Under the pieces are notes generated by a model, which did not search any database, was not told the DNA's origin, and saw nothing but the letters and a program-made list of their open reading frames with translations. The translations under genes and the position numbers were made by a program. This document shows, piece after piece, positions 23,566-34,859 of a stretch of DNA of 64,000 nucleotides. Origin of the DNA: Antedon mediterranea (lineage: Eukaryota; Echinodermata; Crinoidea; Comatulida; Antedonidae); contig NC_092677.1 in assembly GCF_964355755.1 (NCBI RefSeq), positions 24,336,101 through 24,400,100 of the forward strand. Reading direction: 5' to 3'. Numbering within the stretch: the first letter of the stretch is position 1; each line of letters opens with the position of its first letter.

Positions 23566-25104
23566 ACTATCATCAGATACGGGATAGGGACAAACATAAT
23601 GAAATTTATAAACAAAAATTATATTCCAATCAAATTTAATTCCAGGGTGTATATATAATGCAATTAGTGTTTTACATTGAAAATGTATTTATTTTGTTTT
23701 GTTTGCAAATGCAATGCAAAAAAAATAATGGTTTAAAAAAACCAAAGCCATTTCTAAAATATAATGGGTTTATTGTTGTACATGTATACAGTATAGGAGT
23801 TTAGTTTTAAAGTATTGTTTATATGTTGTGATAAATCATTTTTATTATTTCTGACATAAAATATGTTTATATTAATTTTTATATTAAGAAATAACTATTT
23901 ATTTTTAGATGACATGTGTTAATGTATAACAAAATAATTGTATAATAAAATAATTGTATAATAAATACCACAATAAAAGAATTAAAATCAGTTAATATGA
24001 CATGAATACTAAATAAATTTTGATATGATAAAATAATGTATTAAATATTCAATAATATAATGTTTTTTCAGAACACTGATATAATCAGGTAATTTTTTGT
24101 TGTAAATTTATAAAATATAAATAATATAATTTTTTCTAGTGCAGTATCAAAACTACAAGATATTGTTTTAAAAAGGCGCATTTGCACTGGATTTGTTTTT
24201 TTTACCAATCTGACCTGCTGCTCGGAAAAAGTTCAGTGCAACTGCTTTAATGGGTCTTTCACACCTGTGCCGGCATGGTTCTGGTTTGGTTCGCTCCACA
24301 CAGCCATGCGCTAATTGATATGCAAATAGCCGTGTGGAAACCATACATTGGAATAAAATTCAAGAGTTAATGTTTTTTTTTTAACAAACTGTTTTTTGAA
24401 TGTTACAGTACTAAATGTGGTACTAAATGATATGCCAATGATTGCCTTAATATTCACTTACCATATTTAATGAAAAATCAAAATGTAAATTGTAGATATT
24501 TAGGGGGCTTTATTTAAATAAATACGGCATATCAATGTAAATGTAATATAATTATAATATCCTGGATTTATATGGCGCCTTATGTTGTGAAACCTCTAAG
24601 TGCTGAACATTATTACCCCAGTCAAACACGTATGGAAATATACTCCCATAATGCAGCTAGTAATCAGCGCAAAGCCTTGATCTAAACATGGTTCCCATTT
24701 ATAACATAATACAGACATTGTAACCGTTGGAATTAGTTTTAATAAAGTATTTATACGTTTGTATTGAATTTGTTTGTATGTACTGTATTATGTATTTTAT
24801 ACTTTACCTGTAAATGTTACTGTTAATGAAAATAATTAAACTTAATTTAAACTTACATATATTGTTAATTGAATATCTTATAAAATAACTAGTAAACTGT
24901 TAATGCGGGATGTACAGTACATTTTGGAAAGACACTGTTATAAGAACTATAGTGTATTCAACATTAAAAGTGGATGTTATAAAAACTGGTAAACTTGGGG
25001 GGGAAGTACATTAGTTTCATTCATGTTTCATTATATTATGTACTACACGCTGTACTATTTTTATTTATTACCTTAAAAAAAATTTAATTTAACAGACTGA
25101 AACC
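23566..25104. other. Gene-free AT-rich stretch
   Basis: No exon recognised. It contains an AATAAT/TATAATAAATA-rich section (23880-24140), which may hold the poly(A) signals of the cytochrome b5 transcript, and a partial interspersed repeat (24540-24720). Confidence 0.4.
24540..24720 (+). repeat. Partial copy of the repeat at 32385-32700
   Basis: ATGGAAATATACTCCCATAATGC, CTAGTAATCAGCGCAAAG and ACCCATTTATA-like sequence correspond in order to 32470-32560. The 3' half is missing. Confidence 0.55.
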
Positions 25105-25256
25105 TAAAGCTTTGTCCACACTATCAAACTTTATGTGACAAAAAAATATATGGACATGATGTCATATCACTACTATATTTGGGTATATCACTACCATATT
25201 TGGGCACATTACACTTTTTTTCCAAACTAGATTGATAGTGTAGACAGAGCTTAAGA
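25105..25256. mobile_element. MITE of the GCTCTGTCTACAC family, complete
   Basis: Ends AAGCTTTGTCCACACTATC and GATAGTGTAGACAGAGCTT are inverted repeats. The ~150-bp interior repeats a TATCACTACCATATTTGGG unit. Further copies are at 30790-30866 (fragment) and 31245-31763 (with a SINE inside). Confidence 0.8.
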
Positions 25257-25336
25257 TAAAATAGTTTTATTTATACTGGAAAATATTTGTTTTACTATTT
25301 ATGGCACTTCAATTCAAAAAGTAATTAATAGTAATA

Positions 25337-25389
25337 CGGATTGCATACAGTAATACACTATTTAATAGTGTATTACTGTATGCAATCCG
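25337..25389. repeat. Perfect palindrome, 26-bp arms
   Basis: Arm 25337-25362 (CGGATTGCATACAGTAATAC, then ACTATT) is exactly complementary to 25364-25389 around a single central T. It lies in non-coding DNA about 340 bp from the pogo-like MITE. It could be a young foldback element or a recombination product. Confidence 0.85.
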
Positions 25390-25693
25390 AGTTCATTATG
25401 CAGTAATTTATTTTCAGATTACCAATGTGATTGACTTAATAATAGTGAAAATTAGTGCAACGCAAATAAATTTCGCTGGTTTTTATTTACGTCATAGCGT
25501 AAATGCGAACATTTCCGAGTTTCTTCGCAAGTTGACAATAGCTATCTTTCATTTTCATGACGCTTCATTAAACTACCTAACGAGTCAAAAACCAGAATGG
25601 CTCGAAAACTGTGTATTGTGAAAACTAAAGATAAAAAGTGTAATGTAATTAATTGAATCACAAACTCAAAAACGAAAAAATAAATAAAATATG

Positions 25694-25699
25694 TTTATT
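25694..25699 (-). terminator. Candidate poly(A) signal of MPPE1
   Basis: AATAAA on the minus strand (TTTATT on plus), about 575 nt after the MPPE1 stop codon and just beyond the MITE at 25733-26269. If used, the entire MITE is 3' UTR. Confidence 0.35.
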
Positions 25700-25732
25700 A
25701 TCATATTTACAAGATTTATAACTGAAAATACT

Positions 25733-26269
25733 ACAGTCAACTCTCCTAATACCAGACACCCTTGGGCTGGTCGCATTATTTTTTTTCCTATCCAATTAAG
25801 GCAGAAATCATGAATAATTCATTACGATAATTATGACATAATGTGGTACATTATAGAGGGCGCTATATAAGTATGCAGAGAGATTAAATAATTTGTGTAA
25901 ACAGCGTTTGCCAACCGAAATGTTTGGCTTTACCCTATTACACTGGAGCCCTCGGTTCGAGGTCTTTCAAGAACATGTTTTTTTTTAATAGCTGAGAGAG
26001 ATTATTTAGAGGGTTTGTATAGTATAATTATTTAGGAAGTAGATCAGCTATCTTGCAATTCTTTATAATAGAAAATAATGAAGGTAATGAATTATTCATG
26101 ATATCTGCCTTAATTGGATAGGAAAAATAATAATACGGGTTGGTCTAATATATCTCATTTTCCTGGAAAGTCTGGTATTCAGAATGTGTTACTAATGTTT
26201 AGAATTTGGAACATTTTGAGAGAAAAATTTTTTTTTTTTTTTTTTCTGGTATTGGGAGAGTTGACTGTA
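25733..26269. mobile_element. pogo/Tigger-like MITE in the MPPE1 3' UTR
   Basis: Termini CAGTCAACTCTCCTAATACC and GGTATTGGGAGAGTTGACTG are near-perfect inverses, flanked by TA on both sides. CAGTCxACTCTC-type termini with TA targets are known for pogo-like Tc1/mariner elements. A second, internal inverted repeat (CCTATCCAATTAAGGCAGA ... GCCTTAATTGGATAGG) makes the whole element foldback-like. There is no transposase. Confidence 0.8.
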
Positions 26270-26273
26270 GTTA

Positions 26274-29200
26274 TCATTTTTTATATTTTCTGAAACTTCT
26301 TGTAAAAAAATTATTTCTAGTATAAGCTATCCACAAAATAATACAAATACCACCAATGAAATACATTTGAATAACACTCGACTCCTCTGGTAAAAAACAC
26401 TTGGAGAATACATACTCGGAGCTGGTTATTGTCATCTGTTGGCAAAAAGAAAATTATCCAATCATAAAATGCACAATTCTGAAAGATTTCTGTCCAAAAG
26501 GTCTTGCTATCCTACAATGGATTTGATAACCGATTGGTAAGTTAACACAATTGCTTTGATTTTTTTTTTTAAATAAAAATTTACAAATTATGTCTCTATT
26601 ACACTATAGTCTTAGTTAGATGCGACGGCTTTTCTCATTCTCCCAGATTTCCTCATCTCAATTCTCTATAAATTAAGTATTTTCCAGTATAATTCCAAAA
26701 AAATCTATAAATAACACCAGTGAAACTACAAGTTATCCACAATAACTGATTATGATTACCGTATATCCTCTGGTATAATCCCACATCTCTAGAACACGAA
26801 GTTGGGCCAACTTTAAGGGGTGGGACTATACCCGGGGAATTCCTGGTTCAGGGAAAAAAACTATTTAAGTAGCATTTCTTGTAACAAGGCCATATACTGT
26901 ACATGGCTGCAGTCGTGTTTACCAACCGACTAAACACTCATATGAATTGGCTAGAGAGAGGCCACATCCAGGTCAATACTGGGACTACACCCGGGGATGT
27001 GCCTGTTTTCATGAAGTAGGAGGTGGGATTAGACCTGAAGTGGGATATACGTTTATTAACAAATCATCATTTTTGTACTGCCACCTACAAAATACACAAA
27101 AACAATCCCAAGTTACCTTACCATAATAAAGCTTGGGTTGTTACGATTGCGCCAAGAGAACGATGGAATGGAAATTTCTGCCGTTTTTTCATTGTGCACC
27201 ACATAGCAGCCATGATGGATGTGACCACTGAGAACAAGGCGAGGTTGAATATATGATAAAAGCTATCAAGTTAAAAAAAGCTATAATTGAGAAACATGAA
27301 ATAGAAAAACTAAATCGGAGAAGAGAAATCCCCAGCTTTTCTCAACATCCTGTATCTGCACTTACACAGTGCAATTGAAATTAAAGAATCGATCGATAGC
27401 AACTGTTGTTGAATATGGCATTAGTACTGAAAAGCCCAAAATGTTTGCACATCTTTTATTTTTGCGACTTTCACGATGGAAGAATGATCGCGAAAATAAA
27501 GGGCCAACGATGTTGTTTACAGTCGATCAGAAAGTAAAAATTTATGCCCGCAAACATTTTGGGCTTTACACTTAGTATTTAATAAATTACCATATAGTTG
27601 GTTATAGTTATACTGTAGTGCATTCAAATCACAAGCACCAACTATAATTCTTTTAAAAATAGTACTGTATCTAAAAATCTTTTTTTTTCTAGGTCAAAAA
27701 TTATGCGCCAACAGCACGCAACAAAAACTGACGAAACATACGCAATTTCTCTAAACAAATTACAGGTAATAATGTTGGAACATATGGGTTTTCTCAAGCA
27801 GGTTGTATAGCATACGCGGCATCCTATAACTCTAGTTTGTACGTACACCATATACTATAAGGAGCGTTTTGTAGGTATCCATTTTGCAATTGTGATGTAT
27901 CGCGAAGTATGCCTACCCGTAGCGAGTCTCTTGAGTAGGCCTAGTATTTTTTTTCGAGGTTCGCATAACTTTTTATGCCACAGAGTTGAGAGTGAGGAAA
28001 ATTTAAAAAAAAGAGGAAAATACCAACCACATCACATAGGCTGGGGAAGGGGTCCCCATCGGTGCTATTGTAGTAGATTGCGATTTGAATTTTTAAATAT
28101 AAGTGAGAATTTTTTTTATAGCAAACTATTGCCTTTGTTGGTGGCGCTATTTACTGTCTGTTTAATACACCCACCCCCCTCCCTTTTGAAATAATACCAA
28201 GAGATTAAACATGTTTAAAACGCGGAGATTTCTCATCCTTGATGTTAGATCAAAATACTAGTGGCTGAATTATTTTTAATACTATGTTTACCTTATTTGA
28301 AGATTCCTTCGAAACTGTATCCCAATTCGGTTTGAATTCTTTGTATTTTTCTTCTGGTGGAGCAGAGTCTACTCCAGTACAATCTGCATCATTTTTACGA
28401 AACAATGGATAATGCTGCAAGAACAATTTTTTTATTTCGTTATAATTTTTTATATCAACAGAATCAACAGCAAGCATATGTCTTATCAATTACTGGATGG
28501 AACTAAGCACGTGCTTTCTAAACTAAATCTTGGAATCTAAGGAGTTCTGGTTATATTTACAGTGCAAAAACATTGTCTTGTTCAGTGGTTAGCAGCTATG
28601 AATGCTAACTGGCAAAACCAAGAGCATGCACAGGGCCCCTTAGGAGTGATAAACCAGGGCCCTTACAAATAATGAATGTTTATTAATTGAATGGGTAAAA
28701 TATTTGCATGGACTGTTAACTCGTACAAGTTTTTTAAATAATATGAAAATCCCATTCAAACGCATGCTTGTTTATAATGTGGCTCCCGTTAGTTTAAAGA
28801 TGTATTGTCCCTTTGACTAATTAAAATTTTGAAAAAATATTTTATAAAAAAAGTGGGTCATTTTGAAGTATCCTAATAGTTATTAACTTTCACCAAAAAT
28901 TTGTCGGAAAAAAAATCATTTAACTGAAATACAGACGTTTTTTTGTTCAAAAAATAACTTTGACTTCCAGTCAAAGTTTTCGATCAAAACATATCTCATA
29001 ATGCAACGCGCTTGTTTGGCTACTCTGTATGCATAATCATAAAACTTCCTTGCGATCTGTGCGAGAAGACCTTCTCAACCGTGTTGAATTGTAAACAATC
29101 CTAATTAGCATCATGCATAATGCATACTCGTGGTTTGAAATCTTTCGCTCAACGATTTTCCAGACGAAATGTAATCAAAATAATTTACCTGTTAATTACA

Positions 29201-32200
29201 TAAACTTGTTGTTTTTGGCTCAAATGTCAACTTAAAGTGAATAACTTTAATATTACAGTTTAAATTTAGAATATTTTGACCTTCAATTTTTGTGTTTCAA
29301 GGGAAACACAACAAACAAATCCATCAATCATTGTAATTAACATACGTGATATCATGTAAGTATTACAATTTTACATTCCTTTGCGTGGGATTTTTAGACA
29401 TGTTGTTTAAAAACTTGTATGAGAAACATTTCCAGTTTATACATAAAAGCATTGAATAGAACAGTCCATGAAAATGAAAATGAAAATTTGTTAATTCAAC
29501 AAATCCATCAATCATTAAATTTATTAATTTAATAACAAGAAATGAAATCAATTTATGTAAAAATTCTCACTTGCAAAAGTATAGGTTGCACATTTGGTAA
29601 CTTTTCATAATTGTTGCATAGTTTTTCTCCGCCTTTCTTTCCAGTAGCTGTTCCGAATCGGGTACAGTTAAGTTGCTTGGACACTTCAGTGAGTCTATAT
29701 GCCGCTTCCGAGCATACAGGGCAATGATCATTCTCCATTGCAACACTGTTTACTGTAACAAATCTGTTGAAAGTTTAAAGAGCAAAAGCCTGCAATAATT
29801 GATTTACTCTGCAGAGAGCGATAACCATAAACTTAGCCTAGGTCGTCTTAGGCCAATGTGTTGTAGACAAACAATGAACTTTCAGATCCGACAAGCAGTG
29901 AAGCGGGACAGGAGGGGAAATTGCTGTACAGAATATGAATAGCTGCGACGCAGCAACAAACAAGACTTAGCTAGTACTAGTAGTACAGTACTGTAGGCTA
30001 GGTCTAGCTAATACAAACATTACACAATGACCAATAGGAGATTTTTTATTTTGTACCATTATATTTGACAGTTTTTGTATTACAATACGTAACTCTACAG
30101 TCACTTAGGATTTGGTAAAATATTTCGCTTTATTGTCCGGAATTGATTTCGAAATAGAGAGAATATTCCATATTGTATATTATAAATTATTCATAATTGT
30201 TTTAATAATTGAGTTATCTTGTATAAAAAGCTACGATCGCTCACTGGCTAAACCCAGGGGCTCCAGAGCGTGAGCAGGAGCTGCCCAGCATGTTGGAGGG
30301 CCCTTTGCTCTCTGCGTTACACCACTGTTGCCAAACAGTAGATATGAAGTGTATAGTTGATGTTGTACAATACAAACTGATACAGTTTACAAATAAAGAT
30401 AGTTAATTGAATGGTTAGAATATTTTCATGGACTGTTCTATTCAATGCTTTTATGTATAAACTGGAAATGTTTCTCATACAAGTTTTTAAACAACATGTC
30501 TAAAAATCCCACGCAAAGGAATGTAAAATTGTAATACTTACATGATATCACGTATGTTAATTACATTGACGGCTGAAACATCAAAATTTCTCTCAAAGCG
30601 ATCAATTAAATGCTGATTGGTCCTACAACATAACAAAATAAGAGATTGAATGTAAGAAATTAAATTTCGCTGCACTGCCATTATGTAGAAACAACATTTT
30701 CAATACTACTATTAATTTACTTTGAAGATCTGTAGCTTGGTGGAGATGAGCATACAGTACATTAAATAATGTGTACTACTGGGCTTGTAAATGTCATATC
30801 ACTACCATATATGGGCATATCACTGCCATATTTGGCCACATCACTACCATATTTGGTACAGTTGCCCTTAATCTTGGGGCAACCCAAAAAAATACTTAGG
30901 GCAACTAGAAAATAAAAGGGTTGGTCCTGAAAGCCAAGTGAAATCATGAATACAACAGTACAGATGATCATTTTTGACATCATTGAGAGGGCAACCAAGT
31001 CTCGGACACTGATTGCCTCAGAGTAACAACAAAAAAAACCCTTCATGTTTTTTTAGGCTTAGTCTCTTAACAAAACATGTACAGTACCGGTAGGCTGAAT
31101 ATAAAAAATGCTAGAAACTTAATATAGATCTGGTTTATAATTTTCTGGTTCAGAAAATGTGTAACAAGTCAAAGGTCAGTTTAAAATACTGTATATTAAA
31201 AAAACATACCAGGAAGTTATACTTTCTCTGCAGAGTGACATGCCTTAAGCTCTGTCTACACTTATCAAACTGGTTTGACAAAAAAGTGTGATGTGCCCAA
31301 ATATGGTATTGATATGACATCATCATGTCCATATATGGGCACATCATGCAATGCGACATTTATATAGCGCTATTTCATAAAGATCAGAGTGCTGTGGACT
31401 TAGATGTTACACCTTTTCAACAACATTCTTCTCCCCTAAGAGTCACATCGTGTCATCGGCAGTCAACTACGGCGCCATTACGTCTGTCCATGACAGTGTG
31501 TGTGTGAACTAGTACATAGAAGTAACCTCCTACTCGTCTCAAAAGATGTACTAGGTTCTTTAAAGTGCACACGAGCAATGTGCATACACTGGACCTACGG
31601 TTTATAGTCCTTATCCGAGAAGATTAACACCAGAATCATGGAGCGAGTGAGCCTCGAACCCTTGCTGATGTTATAGCTATGGATTACGGTTCCACTGTCT
31701 TAACCGGTCGGCCACTTACTCACTTCACATTGATAAAGTTTGATAGTGTAGACAGAGCTTAAGAATTTGCTAATGAACAAAACAAATCTTATACCTGCAC
31801 ACCCACTTCTAAAGCCTTGATCACATTGTACTTAATTTGGTCAAAACCAAACCACATAAATTGACCAAGAAAAGTCCAATCCGAATACTGGCTACAATTC
31901 CCTTAGGGTTAAATTAACCAACTCCAATGGTTACTTTTACTGACCACTGCCTGCCCAGTAGAACTTACCATGGCCTTTGTAAACCTAATCATCAAATTTT
32001 GGTAAAAACATGTTAAAACTGAGTGAAATTATCCAAGTGCGAACAAATATCAAATTTCTGATGACATTGGGTAAAGTTTCCTTGGTTAATTTTACTATTT
32101 TTCAAGTCCAGTGCGAACAAGGTCTAAGTAGTTTTAAATTATAAACATTATCATACCTGTAGTGAAAGCCAATGTCATGATTTCCCATGATAACATGTGT

Positions 32201-34766
32201 CTGTCCGGTTCTGCCTTGGTGAAAGATTTTTTGAAAGCGAGAAACAGTTGCAGAGAACTCCTACAATGTATACATATTTATACATTTTTAATAATATCTA
32301 TGAGAATGTAGTTATGACTGTGGATGCAAAAACTACATATCAAGAAATTCAACGTCCTTCAGATAATCCCACATATATCATGTCCGGATAAACTACTTCA
32401 ATCTTATAGCGCTAATTGCACAATGCTTCTAAGCGCATAAAATTATTAACCCGGTTATTTTTTTGGATCACACACACATATGGAAACATACTCCCATGTA
32501 ATGCATCTAGTAATCTACGCAAAGTTGTGTCTAACCGGTACCCATTTATATGCATTTGGGTGGAGAGAGGCAAACGTAAGTAAAGTATCTTGCCTAAAGA
32601 TACAAGCAATGTGGTGAGAGTTGGATTAGGACTCGCATCAGTAATCCAACGTCCAACACACTGTCCCACACTCCCTAACGTGGGTACGACACGAGTTGCT
32701 TGTAAATAGCAGCATAGGTTAACTCAAATGCTGCCCTCACACCTACTATAACTTGTTTTAATGACAATAAAAAATCTTTATGGGCCCGATCGTCTTAATT
32801 GTTGATCGTACGCGAGATCCAGTGACTGTGCATCCTGTGTAGCTTGCAACAGTTGTGGTTGATATGCTTTTGTTTTATTTTTGTGCTCTTTTTTGCTACC
32901 AAAAATATACAGTTTAGCAGAAACAGTTTTATCCGCTCAACAACGTGCACGTACGTTAGAAAATACGCACAGAAAAGGATTAATCATTTTAATGTTGATA
33001 ACACTATTAAAATATTTTATAATTCTTTTACATAGTTCACTACATTTGTATCACAAACTCGTGGAAAGACACATTGAATTTATTTTATGGTGGACAATTA
33101 TAAATCCAATTCATTTTCGTGGACCGATCATTTAATCCAGAAAAAATTACATACAGTACAAACAATATATATATATATATATATATATAAATCGTGGTAA
33201 ATTTAACGCAGATCATGAAAGCGAAAGTGCTCGATACAAAATGTAGAGCCAAATATAAATAAATGAAAGACGCCTGTAGTGCCTGTAGTACAATAAAATG
33301 CAATAAAATGTGAGTGAGTGGCCGAGCGGTTAAGACAGTGGAACCGTAATTACGTAGCCATAACAACGGCAGGGGTTCGAGGCTCACTCATTCCATGGTT
33401 CTGGTGGTAGAACGAGTCTTCTCGGATAAGGACTATAAACCGTAGGTTCAGTGTACACATCTAGCTCGTGTGAACTTTAAAGAACCTAGTACATCTTTCG
33501 AGACGAGTAGGGGGTTACCCCGGTGTATTAGTACATCACAGCCACTGATCACCAACTGGGCCCTCTGGGAGACCAGTCATTGACTGAAGAGGTTACCCAG
33601 TATAAATATATATATTTCAATTTCAATGTTCAGTTGGTAATTTACTAGCGTCTTTCATTTATTTATATATTATATATATACACCTTTACTTCTGCTGCCT
33701 CTCGCTTATGGAATGACCTACCCGCCTCTATTAGATCATGTTCTTTTTCTTAAATCTGCTCTCTCATACACCGCGCCTTTGATCACTTACTGCTGGAATT
33801 GGCGCATTACAAATTCGTATTACTATTATTATTAGCATCACTTATTCAAATGTTTATTTTTACGTGTACCTCGTCAGAAGACCATTTTCCTTCATCCATT
33901 AAATCACCTAAAACAAAAACAGCTTCTGGGGCAAACAGGGTCACAGCACTCTGGAAGCTCCGCTCCATCTGCCACTCCCTACAAAAACACAAACAAATTT
34001 AATTAAAAAAATATATAGCAAAAGAGATTATGAAATGTTATTCTACCAATTTTGAGAAATAACCAGTGTTTCAGGATAATTAATGAGATAAACATATATT
34101 TAAACAATATTAATATAGAGAAAATTATTAATTAAGAGAGAAAAGCTGATGTAACATCTAAAAATGATCATGCTAGAGTTCAGATATATCATCGACAGCA
34201 ACAAGGTAATAATTGGCTTGTTTTTTTTTCCTTCAAATCATGGGTATATCCAGGTGTGTGGGAGTATTGTGGCTTACTCCTTTTTTTCCATCTTTCAAAA
34301 ATGGGGAATATGGGAGGGTGGAGTTGGACCTCTAATATCCGTATTTCACCTATTTAAATTTAATACTCAATTAGAGTTTATTAATATTAGATACTTCAAC
34401 AATATTAAAATCCGAGTACAAGTTCAAAGAAACTTTTGACAAAATATTAGGCCCTCCTATTTATAGCCCATGGGATGAGTACATCTGTGGATTTAAATGC
34501 TGTACTGTAGTGTAGAAGTATAGATTTAGTTACCTCCTAAGCTTATCAAACCAGTGACCATTTCGTGACCCCAACAAATGCGGATCAGCCAGAAATATGG
34601 CGTGCAGTGGTGTTTCATCCAATACCGCATCCCTCGTTAACTTAGGCCATGAACAATGTGTAATGACAACATAGTAGATTATGTACTCGCACGTCACAAA
34701 CAGTAAAAGTATCAGGCCTGAAAGTGTCAAAAAGTGTTTCCAGTTTGGCGTCATGCCAACATACAT
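26274..34766 (-). CDS. MPPE1: Metallophosphoesterase 1 (PGAP5), 381 aa
   Basis: Eight coding exons in gene order: 34766-34534, 33978-33870, 32260-32157, 30622-30542, 29763-29571, 28414-28292, 27262-27122, 26435-26274. Phases match at every join; total 1146 nt. Human MPPE1 is ~396 residues. In vertebrates it removes an ethanolamine-phosphate side chain from GPI glycans in the early secretory pathway, for ER exit of GPI-anchored proteins. A membrane segment lies at ~16-36. Metal-site motifs are all present: FLADPHLLG (Asp61, His63), [10 protein letters not shown] (Asp103), GNHDIGFHY (Asn141, His142), LLQHYPLFR (His241) and SGHIHHG (His295, His297). [12 protein letters not shown] is a family hallmark. 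A second hydrophobic segment (~352-367) precedes a basic tail. The start is the ATG in the first exon found; an upstream 5' exon must exist, because this exon begins with an acceptor at 34793. Confidence 0.93.
26640..26815 (-). pseudogene. Probable decayed duplicate of the MPPE1 last exon
   Basis: On the minus strand, an AACTTCG...TACCAGAGGA segment aligns with the real last exon's AGCTCCGAG...TACCAGAGGA. It is followed, after a frameshift, by VIIISYCG and a hydrophobic run, similar to the membrane segment after PREDV in vertebrate MPPE1 (recalled). Stops and shifts make it non-functional. It lies in the final intron, 200 bp upstream of the functional exon. Confidence 0.4.
27430..27568. mobile_element. 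Short MITE (~140 bp)
   Basis: AAAGCCCAAAATGTTTGC at the left and GCAAACATTTTGGGCTTT at the right are perfect inverted repeats; the interior also shows inner complementarity (TTTATTTTTGCGA / TCGCGAAAATAAA). It lies in an MPPE1 intron. Confidence 0.8.
29331..29477 (+). repeat. Inverted copy of an MPPE1 exon-intron border
   Basis: This is the reverse complement, almost without change, of 30424-30567. It includes the last ~25 nt of the fourth coding exon and its GTAAGT donor (ATACGTGATATCAT|GTAAGT), here on the opposite strand. With its partner it flanks the fifth coding exon. Confidence 0.85.
30424..30567 (-). repeat. MPPE1 exon 4 end and intron, partner of an inverted repeat
   Basis: Contains the 3' end of coding exon 30622-30542 and ~120 nt of the following intron. 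The matching inverted copy is at 29331-29477. A third, diverged copy in the same orientation as this partner lies at about 28680-28770 (TTGAATGG.TAAAATATTTGCATGGACTG). Confidence 0.8.
30790..30866 (+). repeat. Fragment of the GCTCTGTCTACAC MITE family
   Basis: Three copies of the internal unit TATCACTACCATAT.TGG(G/C)CA, without termini. In an MPPE1 intron. Confidence 0.55.
31245..31763. mobile_element. MITE interrupted by a SINE
   Basis: Termini CTTAAGCTCTGTCTACACTT and GTGTAGACAGAGCTTAAG are inverted repeats of the family seen complete at 25105-25256. A ~380-bp minus-strand SINE (31346-31726) lies within. It is in an MPPE1 intron. Confidence 0.8.
31346..31726 (-). mobile_element. tRNA-derived SINE, nested in a MITE
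   Basis: On the minus strand: GTGGCCGACCGGTTAAGACA, B box GGGTTCGAGGCTCAC, family body TTCTCGGATAAGGACTATAA and a tail AATAGCGCTATATAAATGTC. It is full length relative to the copy at 8051. Confidence 0.85.
32385..32700 (+). repeat. Unclassified interspersed repeat
   Basis: Contains AAGTATCTTGCCTAAAGATAC, GGATTAGGACTCGCATC and GTCCAACACACTGTCCCACA, an arrangement resembling the widespread CTTGCCCAAGGACAC ... GGATTCGAACTC module of animal SINE-like repeats (from memory). A partial relative is at 24540-24720. In an MPPE1 intron. Confidence 0.5.
33165..33189. repeat. (AT)n microsatellite
   Basis: Twelve uninterrupted AT dinucleotides in an MPPE1 intron. Confidence 0.9.
33306..33600 (+). mobile_element. 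tRNA-derived SINE
   Basis: GAGTGAGTGGCCGAGCGGTT head with A box and GGGTTCGAGGC B box; body TTCTCGGATAAGGACTATAA; then GGGGGTTACCCCGGTGTATT. The 3' part differs from the copy at 8051 (ACTGGGCCCTCTGGGAGACC), so it may be a subfamily. Confidence 0.8.
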
Positions 34767-34783
34767 TAATTCAAGTACATCAT
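34766..34783 (-). promoter_or_regulatory. Short upstream ORF overlapping the MPPE1 start (TAATG)
   Basis: In the first coding exon the sequence ATGATGTACTTGAATTAATG places a five-codon frame (two Met codons) whose TAA stop shares one base with the MPPE1 ATG at 34766. If the transcript begins upstream this could permit reinitiation. Alternatively translation starts in an unseen upstream exon in the main frame. Confidence 0.45.
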
Positions 34784-34859
34784 CTCTATGCTTCTGTAAA
34801 TAAAACATAATTATTTAAGTTATTGTTAATATATTACTTATTTACATTATATTACCTAG

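Noticed and set aside
25427-25621. 64-codon open frame as a small gene or exon
   Set aside because: No recognisable similarity, no convincing splice borders, and it sits between a palindrome and a MITE; kept as unexplained non-coding sequence.
8051-33400. tRNA genes at the four GGCCGAGCGGTTAAG heads
   Set aside because: Each is fused to the same ~250-bp body and tail, and the tRNA-like cloverleaf is degenerate, so these are SINEs.
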